Of a stretch of 64,000 nt of DNA, positions 12,629 to 25,658 are shown in pieces (position 1 is the stretch's first letter; each line of letters opens with the position of its first letter). The stretch is from Niebla homalea. Lineage: Eukaryota; Ascomycota; Lecanoromycetes; Lecanorales; Ramalinaceae. Position numbers and translations under genes: made by a program. The stretch spans positions 1-64,000 of the forward strand of contig JAHGAU010000035.1 of assembly GCA_019925105.1 (NCBI GenBank), in the 5' to 3' direction. The notes below the pieces were generated by a model, which did no database searches, was not told the DNA's origin, and saw nothing but the letters and a program-made list of their open reading frames with translations.

Positions 12629-15600
12629 TGTAGTTTAGCTACTAGCTAATTTGCCGGACATGCGGAATAGCCACTTATCGGCTAAGCGGCTCTTTAGGGG
12701 CCGTGCGGGGGAGCTTAAAGATTTATATAAGCCAGCTTATTTAAATCTTTAAGTTCTTTATTTTATTCTTAAGGATTTATTTAAATAATGGCTTTTATTA
12801 AAATTACTTTATATATATCTTTTCTATTAAAAACTTATTATTTTTTTATTAACTTTATATTTAATAAACTATTTAAAATATTTATTATTATATTTACCCA
12901 CTTTAACCTTATTATTACCGTTTATTTTACCCGATTAACCTTGCATAATAAAGCCGTCCCGGGGCTTTTATTATTAAAAAGATTAATTAAAACGTTTTCC
13001 GCGGTTAAAAAAATAATAAATTATATTTTATATAATTAAGTTAAAAAGCTTATTAATTATAAATTTATATCTGGGTTTACGTTATAATCTCGTTTTTATT
13101 ATATTTATATTATAAGTTTATAATTATTAATTAAATTTATTATTTTTAATTTTAATAATAATAATAATATTAACGTATAAAAGATTAAGGTCTATTATAT
13201 ATAAGGGTTTTTTACTTAATAATTTAATTAACTTAAAGTCCTATTTTTATAAGTTTTATAAACGGAAAAATAATTATATATATTAACCGGATATATTTTA
13301 TTTATTTATATATTCTATTAATAATCTTAACCGTTTTTCCCTTAATATAAATAACCTTAAATTAAAATATAAGGTATAACGTCGGAATTAAAGGCTTTAT
13401 AAAATTTATACCGTAATAAATATAAAATATCCTTTAAAAGTATTTTATTAAGTACGTTTCTTTATAAATATTATAATATTTATATTAAATTTCTTTTAAT
13501 TAAAAAATCTTAATTTATTATTATATAAAAAGGGGATTTAAACTATTTAACCTTTAAAAAGATTATAATAGAATATTACTTTTTCAGAATTAAGCCTTAA
13601 GGTAAAAAAAAACGTATTTAAAAAAAAAAAAAATATTAATTATTATTTACCGGTATTAAAATTTACTTTATAATTCTTTATTACTTTATCCCGGAGAAAC
13701 GGCTTAAAATATATAAAACCTTTATAACGTATTAAACCTATTTCTTTAAGTTATTAATCTTATATACTTTTAATTCCGTAATTTAATATTATTATATTTT
13801 TATTAATTATATAATAACTTATAATTAAAATAAACCGGAAAACTAAACGGTTTATAATATAAATAAAACTTATAGCGTCTTAAAACCTTATTTTAATATG
13901 TTAGTTTTTTTAACTTTACGGCTGGCCGTTATAATAACGTTAAAATATAAAGATAAAAAAGATTAAGTTTATTATAATTAAAATAAAAATAAATATATAA
14001 CGTCCGATTTTAAATATCGATATAATTATATATATTATAATTATAAAGGCTTTTATAAAGCTTAAAATTATATTTAATAAAATAATTTTAATATATTATT
14101 ATTTAAATAGCCTTATAATAAATAATTAATTAATTCCGTAATTATCCTTTTATCCTTAATAAGTATTAATAAAGGTTTATTTTATTATATAATAAATATA
14201 AATAATAATTAAAGATATAAAGAAGTTTTATTTAAAACTAAAAAATAAGATTTTTAATTATATTATTATCCGGATTACGATTATTACTTATTAATAGGGT
14301 AATTAAGCCGTTTTAAAGTAAAATTAAATTATTACGGCCTTAATAAGTCCGTAATTTATTTACTTTATCCGTTAATTATAAAGGATTTTACTATATTAAG
14401 TAACGATATTTATAAATAATTAATTAAGAACTATCTTATTACTTATACGTACGTCTTTAATAAACTATATATATATTTTTTATTAATTTTAACTCTTAAG
14501 TATAATAATAGATAATATTATATTTATAATTTTTTATATTTTTATAAAGAATCTATTAATAACGGAATCGACGTCCTTTATAAGGCCTTTAAATATATAT
14601 TTATTAATAAAGCGATTAACGTAATAATTATATAAAGCTTAAGCTTTATATTTATTAAAAAAGATTTATTTAATATTTTTCGTTATATCTTAATAATTAT
14701 AAATAATTAATAATTATTTAAGTTTATATAAAATAATATTTATTATATTAAATATTTCTTTCTTTTTAAATTAAGAACTATACCGTTCTTATTTAATTTT
14801 ATGGTAAAAAACTTATATTAAATATTTATTATTAAGCTTAATTTTAATATCGTATTTTATTATTTAAATAATTTCTTTAATATATTTTTATTAAAAACCG
14901 ATTTTAAGGTTTTTAATTAAGCTTTTAACTGCTTAACTAATAAACTTAAGTTACTTATAAACCTTAAGAAAAACCTCGTAAATATTATATTTAATTTCTT
15001 AAATATTAAGATAAATATTATAGTAATAAAGGTACGTTTACCGTAAAATAAATTATAATAAATAATTTAAGGTTTTAAAGATATTTTTAAGAGTTACTTA
15101 ATTAAATATATTATATTTAAATTTTTAATAAGTTTATTAAGCTTTATAATTAAAATAATATTATTAAAACGGCCTTTCCTTTATAAACTATATAATAAGT
15201 TTATAAAAACCAATTATTAATAGATTTATATAAATAACGAGATCCATAAGGATTTCTTTTAATAATAAAGGTTATTAAGTAATTATAATAATTTATACTT
15301 AAGACGGCTTTTAATAACTTAATTATGGTATTACCTTTATATTAACGCGTTATCTATTTACGGTATAAATGGCTATTTACTTAAAGATATTGAGGATATA
15401 TTTACCCCGGAATTCACCTTTATTTATAGGTTACCTTTTTAACTGAAAAAAGCTTATATAAATATCTTTAAAATAACGGCCGTATTTAAGGCTTTATAGT
15501 AATAATATACCATATTAATAAGGGATTCGGTAATAATTTACTTAAATAATATAAAGGTTATTTACGGTATTAAGAACTTAACCATATAAGGTTAAATTAT

Positions 15601-17015
15601 AAATATTATTCATTAATTAATTTTTATTTTATTCTTAAATAATATTAAGTATATTATAAAATAAATCTTTATTAAGGATAATTAAATAATTAATTAAATT
15701 TTAAAATTTAAGTAAAAGAAAATTATTAATAATTTATTTTAACTTATATATTTACGTATATTATAATTATATCGGATTATAAATATATTAAAAACGGATA
15801 AAATATAAGTTAAATTAATTTATAAACGGTATAATATTTACGTTTTAACTTTATATTAAATATAAGGTCGTTATATAATATAGAAAGTAATTCTTACTTT
15901 AAATAATATATTATATATAAGGTTTATCCGATTATTTTTACTTTATTTTTTATATTTATTAAATAATATATATACTTTATTAATATTAAAAAGCTACTTT
16001 ATAAGATTATTAAAAATTATTTTATTACCGTTAAATCGGTATATATTAATTAAAGCGTCGGAAATCTTAAAGTTTTTTAATACCTGGTACTTTAACGTTT
16101 TATATACGATATAAAGAAACTATAAGATAAATATATATAAAAAGAATGGCTTCTTATTATTAATAATATCCTTATTAAATTTATATATAGTTTTAATATT
16201 ATTATTAAATTTAACTTTATTATATAAGCCGTTTTTTATTTTATTTATACGGGCTTTTTATAAATAAAAAAGTTTATTTATAATAAAACCGACCTTAAAC
16301 CGGACTTTAAGAAATATTATATAACTTAATTATATATAAAGTTTAAGGATAATTATATAAAGCTTTATATTTTAACGTTAAAAACGGATATTTTCCGGGA
16401 AAAAGTTATTTTTAAAATTATAATAACCTTTAATAAAACTTATTTTATATAATTTTTAAAGGATTTATACTTTTAAATAATAACTTTATTATAAGTCCCG
16501 TTTTTCTTTTTTATTTTAAAATTATTTATATAAAACCTTATTATTAATATATTATATAAATAATTTATATAATATAATATCCGTAATAATTATTTTAATT
16601 ACTTTTTCCGTTAAAATATAATTACGGATATATAAAAAGCTGGATTAAATATTAAATTTATTAAAAAAATTTAATAAATAAAAATTAAATATATATTAAC
16701 TTTATATTAATTTAATTAATAATATTATCTTTACGGTATTATAATATTATTAACTTATTTAAGGTTAAATAAGTTAATTAATATTTATTTAAATTATTTC
16801 TTTAAAACTTATATTTTAACTTTAAAAATTTTTAATTTTAATTTTACCTTATAGTCGGGTTATAATAAAAAGTATTTTAATAATAAAGTACCTTAAGATC
16901 TTAACGGTAAAGTTTTTATAGCTTAAGTTTTAAGATAAGTTAATTAAAATACTATAAATATTAAAAATATTATATATTTATATATATACGTAATAAAAAT
17001 TAAGTAAATTAAAAA
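12629..17015 (+). mobile_element. RIP-degraded transposon-like element, copy 1 (about 4.4 kb)
   Basis: The first ~190 bp (from tgtagtttagct) match the start of copy 2 at 17,016, and the segment at about 16,830-16,975 matches the end of copy 2 at about 17,250-17,390. The left ~90 bp are unmutated, while the interior is mutated to extreme AT content. Aligned copies differ almost only by C/T and G/A transitions, the mark of RIP. The inside carries a few short open frames but no recognisable transposase or reverse transcriptase. An LTR element was considered, but the end segment is not found near 12,850-13,050, so copy 2 is better read as a separate deleted copy. Confidence 0.7.
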
Positions 17016-17395
17016 TATAATTTAATTATTAATTAATTTTTTAAATATACGGAATAATTATTTATCGGTTAAACGGTTTTTTAAAGGTTATATAAGGGAG
17101 CTTAAAGATTTATATAAGTTAACTTATTTAAATCTTTAAGTTCTTTATTTTATTTTTAAAAACTTATTTAAATAACGGTTTTTATTAAAATTATTTATTT
17201 ACTTATTCTTTTTATATATATAACTTTATATAAATAGCCTTAAGTTCTTAGCTTATACGGGGGGGTTTTTAGCCTTAACTTTACCCCGTAGCCGGGCCAT
17301 AACGGGGGGTATTTCGACGGCGAAGTACCTTAAAACCTCGACGGCGAAGTCCCTGTAGCTTAGGTCCTGAGACAGGTTAATCATATACACGTAGC
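17016..17395 (+). mobile_element. Internally deleted tandem copy 2 of the same element
   Basis: About 380 bp made of the element's left end (17,016 to about 17,200, heavily RIP-mutated) joined to its right end (about 17,250-17,390, nearly unmutated). The right end contains a 13-bp direct repeat, tcgacggcgaagt, at 17,314-17,326 and 17,338-17,350. A MITE-like derivative sitting directly behind the long copy is the simplest reading. The right boundary is approximate and no target-site duplication could be confirmed. Confidence 0.65.
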
Positions 17396-17479
17396 AGGGA
17401 TCGAGCAAATTAGCCTTTTGCCTTGGACACTGACAGTAATCTTTGCTTCACCAATGTTGTTTGAGTGGGTTGCATTAAA

Positions 17480-18600
17480 GTCTTGTTATCACCAAAGCTG
17501 TCCTTCGCTTTAAGGTATCGCGCTGGTCACCGGGGTCAGACCATTGTTTCCATGGCGACGATTCACAAGGCGGTTTGGGCTGATGTTCATGTGCTCGAAC
17601 AGGTGGCCGGCGGAATCGGCAAAGAGACCGCTCTTTCTTTCCGCAGAAGTTAAATCCTGGGGCATCGTCTTGTCCAACATCAGCCTGAAAGGCGGTTTGG
17701 AAGCTGCGGAAGAGAGTAGCAAGAACGTCGCGAAGAACCTCCGATCTACAGCCTTGGCAGTGGAGGCGAATGTGATGATTCGAGCGTCAAGGACATGGTC
17801 CAGCCGACGCTCGGGGAGTTCCACTAACTCGACTATAGTGTGAGCAGCGCTGCGGTTTAGCAGTAGATGACCTCTTTATTGGCATTTTCATTCGAAATGT
17901 TATGCTGCTCCTGTTAAGCCTGAAGCTTTTCATTCATTGCTGCCGCCACCAACCCTGATGACCTGCTACTCCATCTTTTTCGCCATGGCAGATGGCAATG
18001 TCGCCGATGCAACAACGTCAGACATCAAGACAGACGGGTTCTCCCGCACCATGGACGTCAATATCACATGTCTCATGCTTTACGTACGTGCCGTGTTGTC
18101 CAAAGTCATGGCAGCGCAAGAGCCCATCACGTATGAGAGCCGTTGTCTGGGAAGAGGACTCTCCGAGCCGGTACAGCGTACATGGCAACGCCAGGCATGA
18201 TGGCCTACATTGCTTCAAAACAGGCAGTCCTAAGATAGCCTGTACGGTTTCCCTTGCCGTGTCCCCACCACTATACCTTTCAACAAGATATTTCCTTTCT
18301 ATTCCAACTCTATGCATAGATGAGTAACCTCATTGACTGGAGGTCCGTTTAGCGCTCAACTTGACGGCATCATCAATCCATGTCAGTTGCGTCCGTCGGT
18401 CCTAAGTTAAAACACCCATGGTAGGCAGCGGGTGCCGCACCTCTATGCGGTGATCAAGAAGATGAGTCCCCTGAAGCGAGCCGCCGCGCCGTATCAGATC
18501 GTGGACACGCTCTGCTCCTGTACAATCCGGCGGCAAATTGTATCAACGGGACGGAGTTCGTTGTTGATGCCGCTGCTACGATGTTAAAAGCCATAATCTA
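17480..18600 (+). pseudogene. Short-chain dehydrogenase/reductase pseudogene
   Basis: The Rossmann motif can be rebuilt as GIALVTG, then a probable intron (about 17,537-17,610), then VAGGIGKETALSF, giving TGxxxGIG. Downstream come MDVNITCLML near 18,050, the catalytic-type stretch MMAYIASK near 18,205 (YxxxK), and the typical C-terminal segment INGTEFVVDAAAT near 18,545. These lie in different frames with stops between them, so at least four frameshifts or stops separate them. It was an NAD(P)-dependent oxidoreductase of the classical SDR type and is now dead. It lies next to the RIP block. Confidence 0.8.
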
Positions 18601-19585
18601 AGGGGCAGGAGTGGCTGAGAAGGATACGGGAAAGTGCTCGGACAGTTTCTGAGACAATATCTCGGGTAGCACCGATGTCATATGAAGGTGCAATTGGAGG
18701 ATAAAGATACGCGAAGCAATTTAGACCTAAACGTCTATGATCAGAGATTTATGATCACATAGATTCAGAGAGGACTTCCCGGGCAAATGCCGCGTGACAA
18801 TATCTTTGCAGTACCAAACGAAGACGTTTCTCGATTGCGAGAAACAGGACAGTGTTAGTGCTGCCCAAGCGACTCAACTGATCTCGCATTCTTCTTCGGA
18901 GTTTTCGCGTAACATGGCTCTACATCGCCCTTCAGTGCTCGTCCGGCTGACGTAGCCAACCACAGCAGGACGCCTCAACATGACATGAGCTTCATCGCAA
19001 TACAGACTTAGTAAGGTTATGTTCTAACAGCCTGACGCTGGTCTCATGTTGCTTGTGATTCATGGGCATCGCGTTTGGCAAATCCCACAACGAGTGATAT
19101 GTTTCGTACGCACGAAAATGAGGTATCAGGACCAGCAGGCACCGACCTCAAATCCCGATCACCGGAGGCGATGTCCAAATAAGGGAGTTGGCACACGATC
19201 ACGAGTACACTGTTCCCATCATGCGATGAAAGATGAATGATGATGTGGCAAAGCATAACTTGGTGACAGTCGTTGTTTAGTAAGAGCGGTGGATTGCGCT
19301 GGGCGACGAACGCCGAGAAAAAAATCTCCCTTGCCAATAGAACGACTTCCTAGGACGAAGATTGACTTTGATCGGAGTACGGAAAGCTAATGCAAGCCTC
19401 GAACTTGGACGCTCTTGGAAAGTAAACATGCACGCAGCAACACATGAAGAATTCGCAATAGGAAGGTGTCGAGCAGGCCCCTAAAATTCGAATCTAGATC
19501 CTCGAGAGATGAATATAAGTTATGGAACCAGGGTCGAAATCTCAATCTCTTCTCCCCTGTTTCTTGTGTCCATTTGATAGCAAAG
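18601..19585. other. Intergenic region, nothing recognised
   Basis: No supported gene. It contains the presumed promoter of the mannanase gene. Confidence 0.5.
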
Positions 19586-20877
19586 ATGTTGCTGTCCCCA
19601 AGGATTGCCCTGACACTGATCGCCTTTCATTGGTTTGGGCATGTGGTCCCGGCTGCAATTCCCCCAGTAGACGCAGATGCCATCATCGAAGCGAGAGGGA
19701 CCACATACCCTTCGGTGTCTGGTCGGCTATTCAACATCAATGGAAAGACCCAATACTTCTCCGGTGAGCCAAAGAGCCACGGTCTCCAACCAGTATTAAT
19801 GTCCACCCAGGGGTCAATGCATGGTGGCTTGGTCACCTTTTCACCAACAGCGATGTCGACCAGGCGATGAGCCAGATCTCAGGTGTCAGTGTTCCACGAC
19901 TTCTTCTTCAGCGAGTACTGATCCAGAGCCCGCAGGCCGGATATAAAGTTGCTCGCGTTTGGGCATTCGGGACTACCAATGCTGCTGCCACAGAGACGGA
20001 CGTGTACTATCAAGTCCTCAACTCTTCAGGCCAATACTTCAATTCTGATACGAAGAATGGCATTGGTCGCCTCGATTATGTCGTCTCTAAGGCCGAATCA
20101 CTTGGTCTCAAGTTGACGATGACACTTCTCAACAATTTCGACGCCCTGGGTGGGATCAACACGTATAACACAGCGTTCGGCGGCACTCACACGTCTTTCT
20201 ACACTGACGCTGCGTCTCAAAATGCTTACAAGAAGTACATCCAATTCATCGTAAACAGATACAAAGCGTCGTCCGCCATCTTCAGCTGGGAACTCTGCAA
20301 TGAGCCGCGTTGCTCAGGTTGCGATACTTCAGTCATTACCAACTGGGCCACGACCACCAGTCAATACATCAAAAGCCTAGACAGTAATCACATGGTCACT
20401 CTTGGCGACGAAGGCTGGCTGACTCCTTCGTACGTTGGTGGCGACGGCACGTACGGGTACAGCGGCTACGAAGGGGTTGACTTTGTCAAGAATCTTGCAA
20501 TCAAGACCCTCGATTATGGCACTGTCCACATGTACCCTGATCAATGGGGCTACAACTACACCTGGGGCAATACATGGATCAGTCAGCACAATGCCATTGG
20601 CAAGGCTGCCGGCAAACCTGTCATGATGGAGGAGTATGCAGCGCCCAGTCCGGCGCTGAGAGCGCAATATATGCCACAATGGCAGAACACCATCCTCAAA
20701 AGCACCAGTCTGGCGGCCGATATGGTGTGGCAATTCGCCTCAAGCTTTGCTGATGGAACCAATCCGTATGACAATTATGCGATCTATTACAACAGCACGG
20801 CAGGAAGTGAGTTCCAGACCTTGGGCGTAACGCAAGCGAAGGCCATGCTGGCGAAGACACCGACGACCAATATCTGA
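19586..20877 (+). CDS. Secreted GH5 endo-beta-1,4-mannanase
   Basis: Three exons (19,586-19,763; 19,811-19,884; 19,936-20,877) give a 397-residue protein that stays in phase. The first ~24 residues form a signal peptide, so this ATG is preferred over upstream in-frame ones. Fungal GH5 mannanase features are visible: YFSG-VNAWWLG across intron 1, KVARVWAFG, the acid/base motif WELCNEP (Glu near residue 207) and the nucleophile motif MMEEY (near residues 314-318). Length matches a single catalytic domain, with no CBM1 module. It should hydrolyse mannan or galactomannan of plant cell walls outside the cell. It is the first intact gene beside the repeat block. Confidence 0.93.
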
Positions 20878-22113
20878 AATATCCAGCGGGGTTAATGTGT
20901 TTCCTTTGTCTAACAAGATTGTTGAGCCATGGTGCCTGCATTAGCAATCAATAGTCGCAACTAATCACTAATGACATGATGATTCGAAGCAAAGCTGTCC
21001 ACGCAATCTCTGACTACATCGCTCCATTTGAATCGACAGGGACACGATGATCGTCGCCACGACTTCCCTTGCGTGGAAGGTCCGCGCAAGTCCGACGCCG
21101 CTATGCTCGGAACATGGAACAATTGGCGCGCATGTCTATTCAGGGCATCCGGTTCAGATCCGGCAGACCAGCAAGCATATCCGGCTTCGTGCGAAAGTAA
21201 AGTCAAAGCAGCGTAAAAGAGTACTTGAGGATCGAGACCTTCTCATTGCGATTTGGGTTTGACACGTGTTCAGCGTGCAAATGACCACGGGATGTCAACC
21301 ACTTCGCAGTTCCCCAACTACTACTATGGGGACTCTTTCGGCAGATCTCGGCCTGGTGGAGACCTCGATGAGAGTCTCTGGAGGGGCCGTGTTTGAAGCG
21401 ATTCTGAGATGACATTACAAGGCCACTGACTGGCTTCAGTGGCAGGACCTTAATCCCCCAGGGTCTGGCAGGCAAAGGTTTGCAGGGTCGAGAACGGGCT
21501 TCCTCTTGTAATAACATGATATATTTAGAAAAAGGAAGCATCATCAAATAGCGCCAGTCCGTGGGACTCAGAAGTCAGAACACACGCTGTCGGCAGCTTT
21601 CCCCTCGTGGAAATCAGGTTGTGGCATGAGAGTTGGTTTTTCGATCCTGGTTGCGACTGAGTGAAAGCACAGGCTTACAAATTTGACCTTTTCGTCGTTT
21701 CCACACAACGATGTGGGCATGCGATGATTGTGGCTTCGATTGAGAATGGTCGACATTAGACGTAATGATCAACAGCCTGGCCTTGTTTTCTGCATACGGA
21801 GATCATCGGGTCCAACCGGTACGCCGAGAGCATTGCGATCGCCCTCAGCCGCGCCTTGCTGGTAAGCTTTCGTTTGAAAATTCTGGAGATCATTCGACAG
21901 CAAAGTTCTAGGCACTTGACTCTTTAGGGTGTAAGGATTCAGCCAATTAGAATCTCTGGATATGACGTCTACTTCGCGCCGTTGTTCGCCACGCCGCTGT
22001 CCGCGTCGGTCGCTCCTTCCTAGTGGGTCCAGACTCATTTGACGTGCAGCACCATCATGCCGCCCCACCTTTTCAACCTTTGCAAAAGCCTGCAGCTGTA
22101 CCATTCGTGCACA
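20878..22113. other. Intergenic region, nothing recognised
   Basis: About 1.2 kb without a supported gene between the mannanase and the P450. Short open frames here have no family features. Confidence 0.5.
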
Positions 22114-24158
22114 ATGGCTGTCCTCACGACGAGTGAGTTTCTAGCGCTTGGCTTTGGCCTTGCTTGCCTCTACACAGCCAGCCTCATTGTCTATCGCTTG
22201 TATCTGAGCCCATTGGCTAAATTCCCGGGCCCCAAGTTGGCTGCTGCGACGCTTTGGTACGAGTACTATTACGACGTGATCAAGCGGGGCAGGTATAGCT
22301 GGAAGATTGCTGAGCTTCACGCACAATATGGTACGCCGGTCCATCAGATGTAATCATTGAGTTCACCTCGCTGATTATCACCTAGGCCCAATCGTACGAA
22401 TCAGTCCTTTTGAGCTGCACATCGATGATCCTGAGTTGGTATTGGCCATGGATAACGCGGACACAATACTGACCAGCTCAGCTATTATGACGAGCTCTAC
22501 GTCGGACCTTCCACACGAAGGACGCTGAAATACGGATGGTCATTGAGAGGATTCGGACCCCTGAACTTCACTTTCTCCACGGTCGGGCATGAGCACCATC
22601 GGATCCGACGAGGCGCGCTGGCTCCATTCTTCTCAAAGACACTCGTACAGCAGCTCGAGCCAGCCGTTCAAGTCATGATCGACAAGCTGACGACGCGTCT
22701 GGAAGGATTCAAGGGCACTGGTGCCGTCATTAACATGATCAACATGTATCCAAGTCTCACCACAGACATCATGTGCCAGTATGCGTTCGGTGCTCCTTAC
22801 GGCTATCTGGACATGCCGCAATTTGCCCCTTTGTGGCATAAAGCCGTGATGGAAGCCTCTGAAGCCTCGCACTTTTTCAAACAATTCCCTTGGATCGAGT
22901 CTGCAATGCGGCAGATGCCGCAGTCGCTTGTTAGGAAGATGGCACCAAAGCTGGCGTCACTCTTCCTGCTCGTCGATGTGCGTCATCAATCGTTCGCGTG
23001 ATTGTTGCGTGTGCTGATACGACGGAGCAGATGGTGCACGAGAAAGTGTCGGAGGTGCAGGCGGATCTCAACGAGGGCGTCAAGATAAAAGGGCAGAGGA
23101 CCATTTTCCACGAATTGTTGTCCAACAACCAGCTACCGCCCGAAGAAAAGACGACCGAGCGCCTGGAAGCTGAGGGAGTGGGATTGGTGGCTGCAGGGTA
23201 TGGTTTTGCTGCCAGCGTCAAGGCCAGATTGACTTGGGAATGATGGCTGACGTTCTGTACCATTCAAGCTCTATGACCGTTGCCCATACCTTGTCGGTCA
23301 TCTCATACAACGTTGTCGCGAACCCGGTGATACTAGCAAAGCTGCAAGCTGAATTGGTGGAGTTCCAGTACAACAGCACATCTCGCCTCAAGTGGACTCA
23401 ATTAGAGCGACTTCCCTACCTCGTAAGTAGATGCGCGTGTCTTTTAAGCCCAAGATAGTCTTGGGTCCTTGCTCATAATATTCAGAGTGCGATCATCCAA
23501 GAAGGCTTTAGGTCAGTATTATTGAAACAGCCATATCAACTTGTTCCTCGGCAGACAAGGCCTAATCACCCATGCTTCCTAGATGGGGACATGGCGTATC
23601 CCACAGGCTTCAACGCATATCACCGGACATTGATCTTCAATACGGAAAGTGGTCGATTCCACGAGGTGTAAGTGCAGTCTTGAGCTGATCTCCATACAGG
23701 CAGCAGGGAGCTCTTTCCGCCTTCTTACATGACTGATTGTATGCACAGACGCCGGTAGGCATGACTTCAATCATGATGCACAACAACTCGGAACATTTCC
23801 CCAATGGTCAGAGCTTCGACCCCGAGCGCTGGCTACATCCAAATGCATCGTACTTGCGCAAGTATCTCGTACCGTTCAGTAAAGGCTCGAGGCAATGTCT
23901 GGGCATGAAGTGAGTCGACTTGATCAGTTCCATGACCAATCCTGACATCCACGGTGGATCCGCAAGCTGATGAGAATCTTGTTTTCCCCTAGCCTCGCCT
24001 ATTGTGAGCTCTACCTCACGCTTGCTGCTGTCTTCGCACCTGGTCGCTTCAAGTTTGAGCTGTTCGACACCAACGCTAGTGACGCGGAGGTAGCACATGA
24101 TTTTTTCAATGCGTGTCAGAGGATGGATTCCAAGGGCATTCGGGTCAAGATTACGTGA
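22114..24158 (+). CDS. Cytochrome P450 monooxygenase
   Basis: Nine exons were assembled: 22,114-22,330; 22,386-22,438; 22,477-22,977; 23,031-23,197; 23,269-23,422; 23,486-23,511; 23,583-23,667; 23,749-23,909; 23,993-24,158. All junctions keep phase and give 509 residues. An N-terminal membrane anchor is followed by [13 protein letters not shown], the [11 protein letters not shown] region, and the ExxR-type helix as IQEGFR. The heme-binding loop is [14 protein letters not shown], with the Cys ligand. It resembles fungal P450s labelled trichodiene-oxygenase-like. Intron 2 is only 38 bp and could be misplaced. The substrate is unknown. It could serve the peptide cluster 6-16 kb downstream, but that is only inference. 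Confidence 0.9.
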
Positions 24159-24323
24159 TGTTGTATAAACAACACTGGGTGGCAGCTTCGTGGATGACTA
24201 GCGTTTAGTCTCGAAGGTGGACTCGCGAAGGGATTACACGAGAGCATGCATGGCATCTTGCAACGAGATACTGAACTGTTGCCCTTGCCTATGTAGGCTG
24301 TCATAACGATAGCAGTCTCTTCG

Positions 24324-25520
24324 TCAGGCCACATCGACACTCGAATTGCCTGAATTCGGGAGCGTAATTGGCGTGACTGAAGCCCGATCCGAGATGAGCG
24401 CGATCACGCCCACTCGGTATCCTCTGTAAATCACCTGCACCTGTATACCCTTCCACGTCCTCTTCTCAAACATGATCCTCGGTATCCTCCCCAAAGAGAT
24501 GAGAGCCAACTTGTTGGTGAACCCTAGGTTGATCGCCTTTCCCGTCGGAGCGCCGCCCACAAGAAAATTAAGATGCGTCTGAGCATTCTTCACATTGATA
24601 GGTATGGCCGGCTTATTGATGCCTTCCTCGTAGTTGAAGCCTCCATGCCAGATGTAACGGGCAAACGGCATGTACACCGCATTCAAATCCAGAGTGGGGC
24701 CGGGAAAGAAGCGGCATCTGAACTGGAGGGAGCGCGAGTTTGGATCCTGCCAGATGAACCAGTCGTCGCTAGTGGCGCTGTCCGTGTCGTCAGGAGGGAG
24801 CGCGGCGCTGGTTGGAGACTCTAGGAGAGTATCGATGTCACTATCGTTGGTGGCCGGTTGCCACACGTCGGTTTTGTTTTTGTTGCTCGAGCCTTTCAAC
24901 TCACCGGTCGTGGGGAAACTCTGGCACAGGCTATCGTCCGGTTGTGTGAAGTTGGATCGCTTGGTGATTGTCAGCGCATGCTCCTGGATGGTCGGCGTCG
25001 TCGAGTCAGAAGGATAAATTTTAATGAATGCAACGGCTCGGCCTCGAAGACCCACTGATTCCTGCGTGTAGGCGTAGAAGCTGTCCGTGTCGCTGATGAA
25101 ATCAAGGGCCATGTAGAGCCCAGTGAGAGCCAAGTCTCTCTTCAAACGCGCTGTTTCAGTTGTGCCGTAAATGTTGATGGTGACTCGATCATACACTGCA
25201 CCAGAACTCTGGTGTGAGATCGGATCTTGGAGGCCTGAGGCTGGCCTTAACGCGAGATATGCTAGCAAGTCAATAGCGTTGATATAGGTTGCAGGCGCGC
25301 ACATTGGTGCATGGTAATCCAAAACCCTTCTGTAGCCTGTATCTTGTAGCGCAGTGTCGTTGCGTAGGACGAGAGGTCCGCTCCCGGTCAAGTTCGTATT
25401 CCTACTGATTGGTGCCGTAACGTCATCTAGTGAAGGAAATGGAGCAGGGTCGATAGCTGTCGCATATGCTTTGCAGGTTGAGATGGCCATCATGCAGATC
25501 GAGTAATGCCATCCACGCAT
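24324..25520 (-). CDS. Secreted protein of unknown function
   Basis: A single long open frame. An in-frame ATG exists at 25,658, but the one at 25,520 opens directly with a signal-peptide-like segment (MRGWHYSICMMAISTCKAYA) and is preferred, giving 398 residues. The protein has several N-glycosylation sequons and a Thr/Ser/Asp-rich central linker. The C-terminal half contains repeated beta-strand-like hydrophobic stretches (LNFLVGG, VQVIYRGYRVGVIALI). No family is recognised. It is convergent with the P450, with stop codons about 165 bp apart. Confidence 0.7.
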   Translation of the reverse strand: MRGWHYSICMMAISTCKAYATAIDPAPFPSLDDVTAPISRNTNLTGSGPLVLRNDTALQDTGYRRVLDYHAPMCAPATYINAIDLLAYLALRPASGLQDPISHQSSGAVYDRVTINIYGTTETARLKRDLALTGLYMALDFISDTDSFYAYTQESVGLRGRAVAFIKIYPSDSTTPTIQEHALTITKRSNFTQPDDSLCQSFPTTGELKGSSNKNKTDVWQPATNDSDIDTLLESPTSAALPPDDTDSATSDDWFIWQDPNSRSLQFRCRFFPGPTLDLNAVYMPFARYIWHGGFNYEEGINKPAIPINVKNAQTHLNFLVGGAPTGKAINLGFTNKLALISLGRIPRIMFEKRTWKGIQVQVIYRGYRVGVIALISDRASVTPITLPNSGNSSVDVA

Positions 25521-25658
25521 TACGGGCAATTGTAGGGATGCCCTTCTGAACAGATTGAGCTGTTCTCGTGTCTTCGGATACGGTTGAGATACTCCTGCCG
25601 TGCATCGTAGAGCTGCCAAAGAGATTCTTGTCACAACGAGGCTCCTAACTTTATTCAT

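Noticed and set aside
12788..13039. 83-codon hydrophobic open frame
   Set aside because: It lies inside the RIP-mutated element, and its Ile/Leu/Phe-rich composition is what AT-rich sequence gives by chance.
12629..17395. LTR retrotransposon with 380-bp LTRs
   Set aside because: The right-end segment found in copy 2 is missing after the left end of copy 1 (12,850-13,050), and no target-site duplication was found, so two tandem copies explain the data better.
19466..19585. Upstream extension of the mannanase gene
   Set aside because: The extra 40 residues would place a hydrophilic stretch before the signal peptide; the ATG at 19,586 opens directly with it.
22114..24158. P450 as a certain member of the RiPP cluster
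   Set aside because: It is 6-16 kb away with three unrelated genes between; only expression data could link it.
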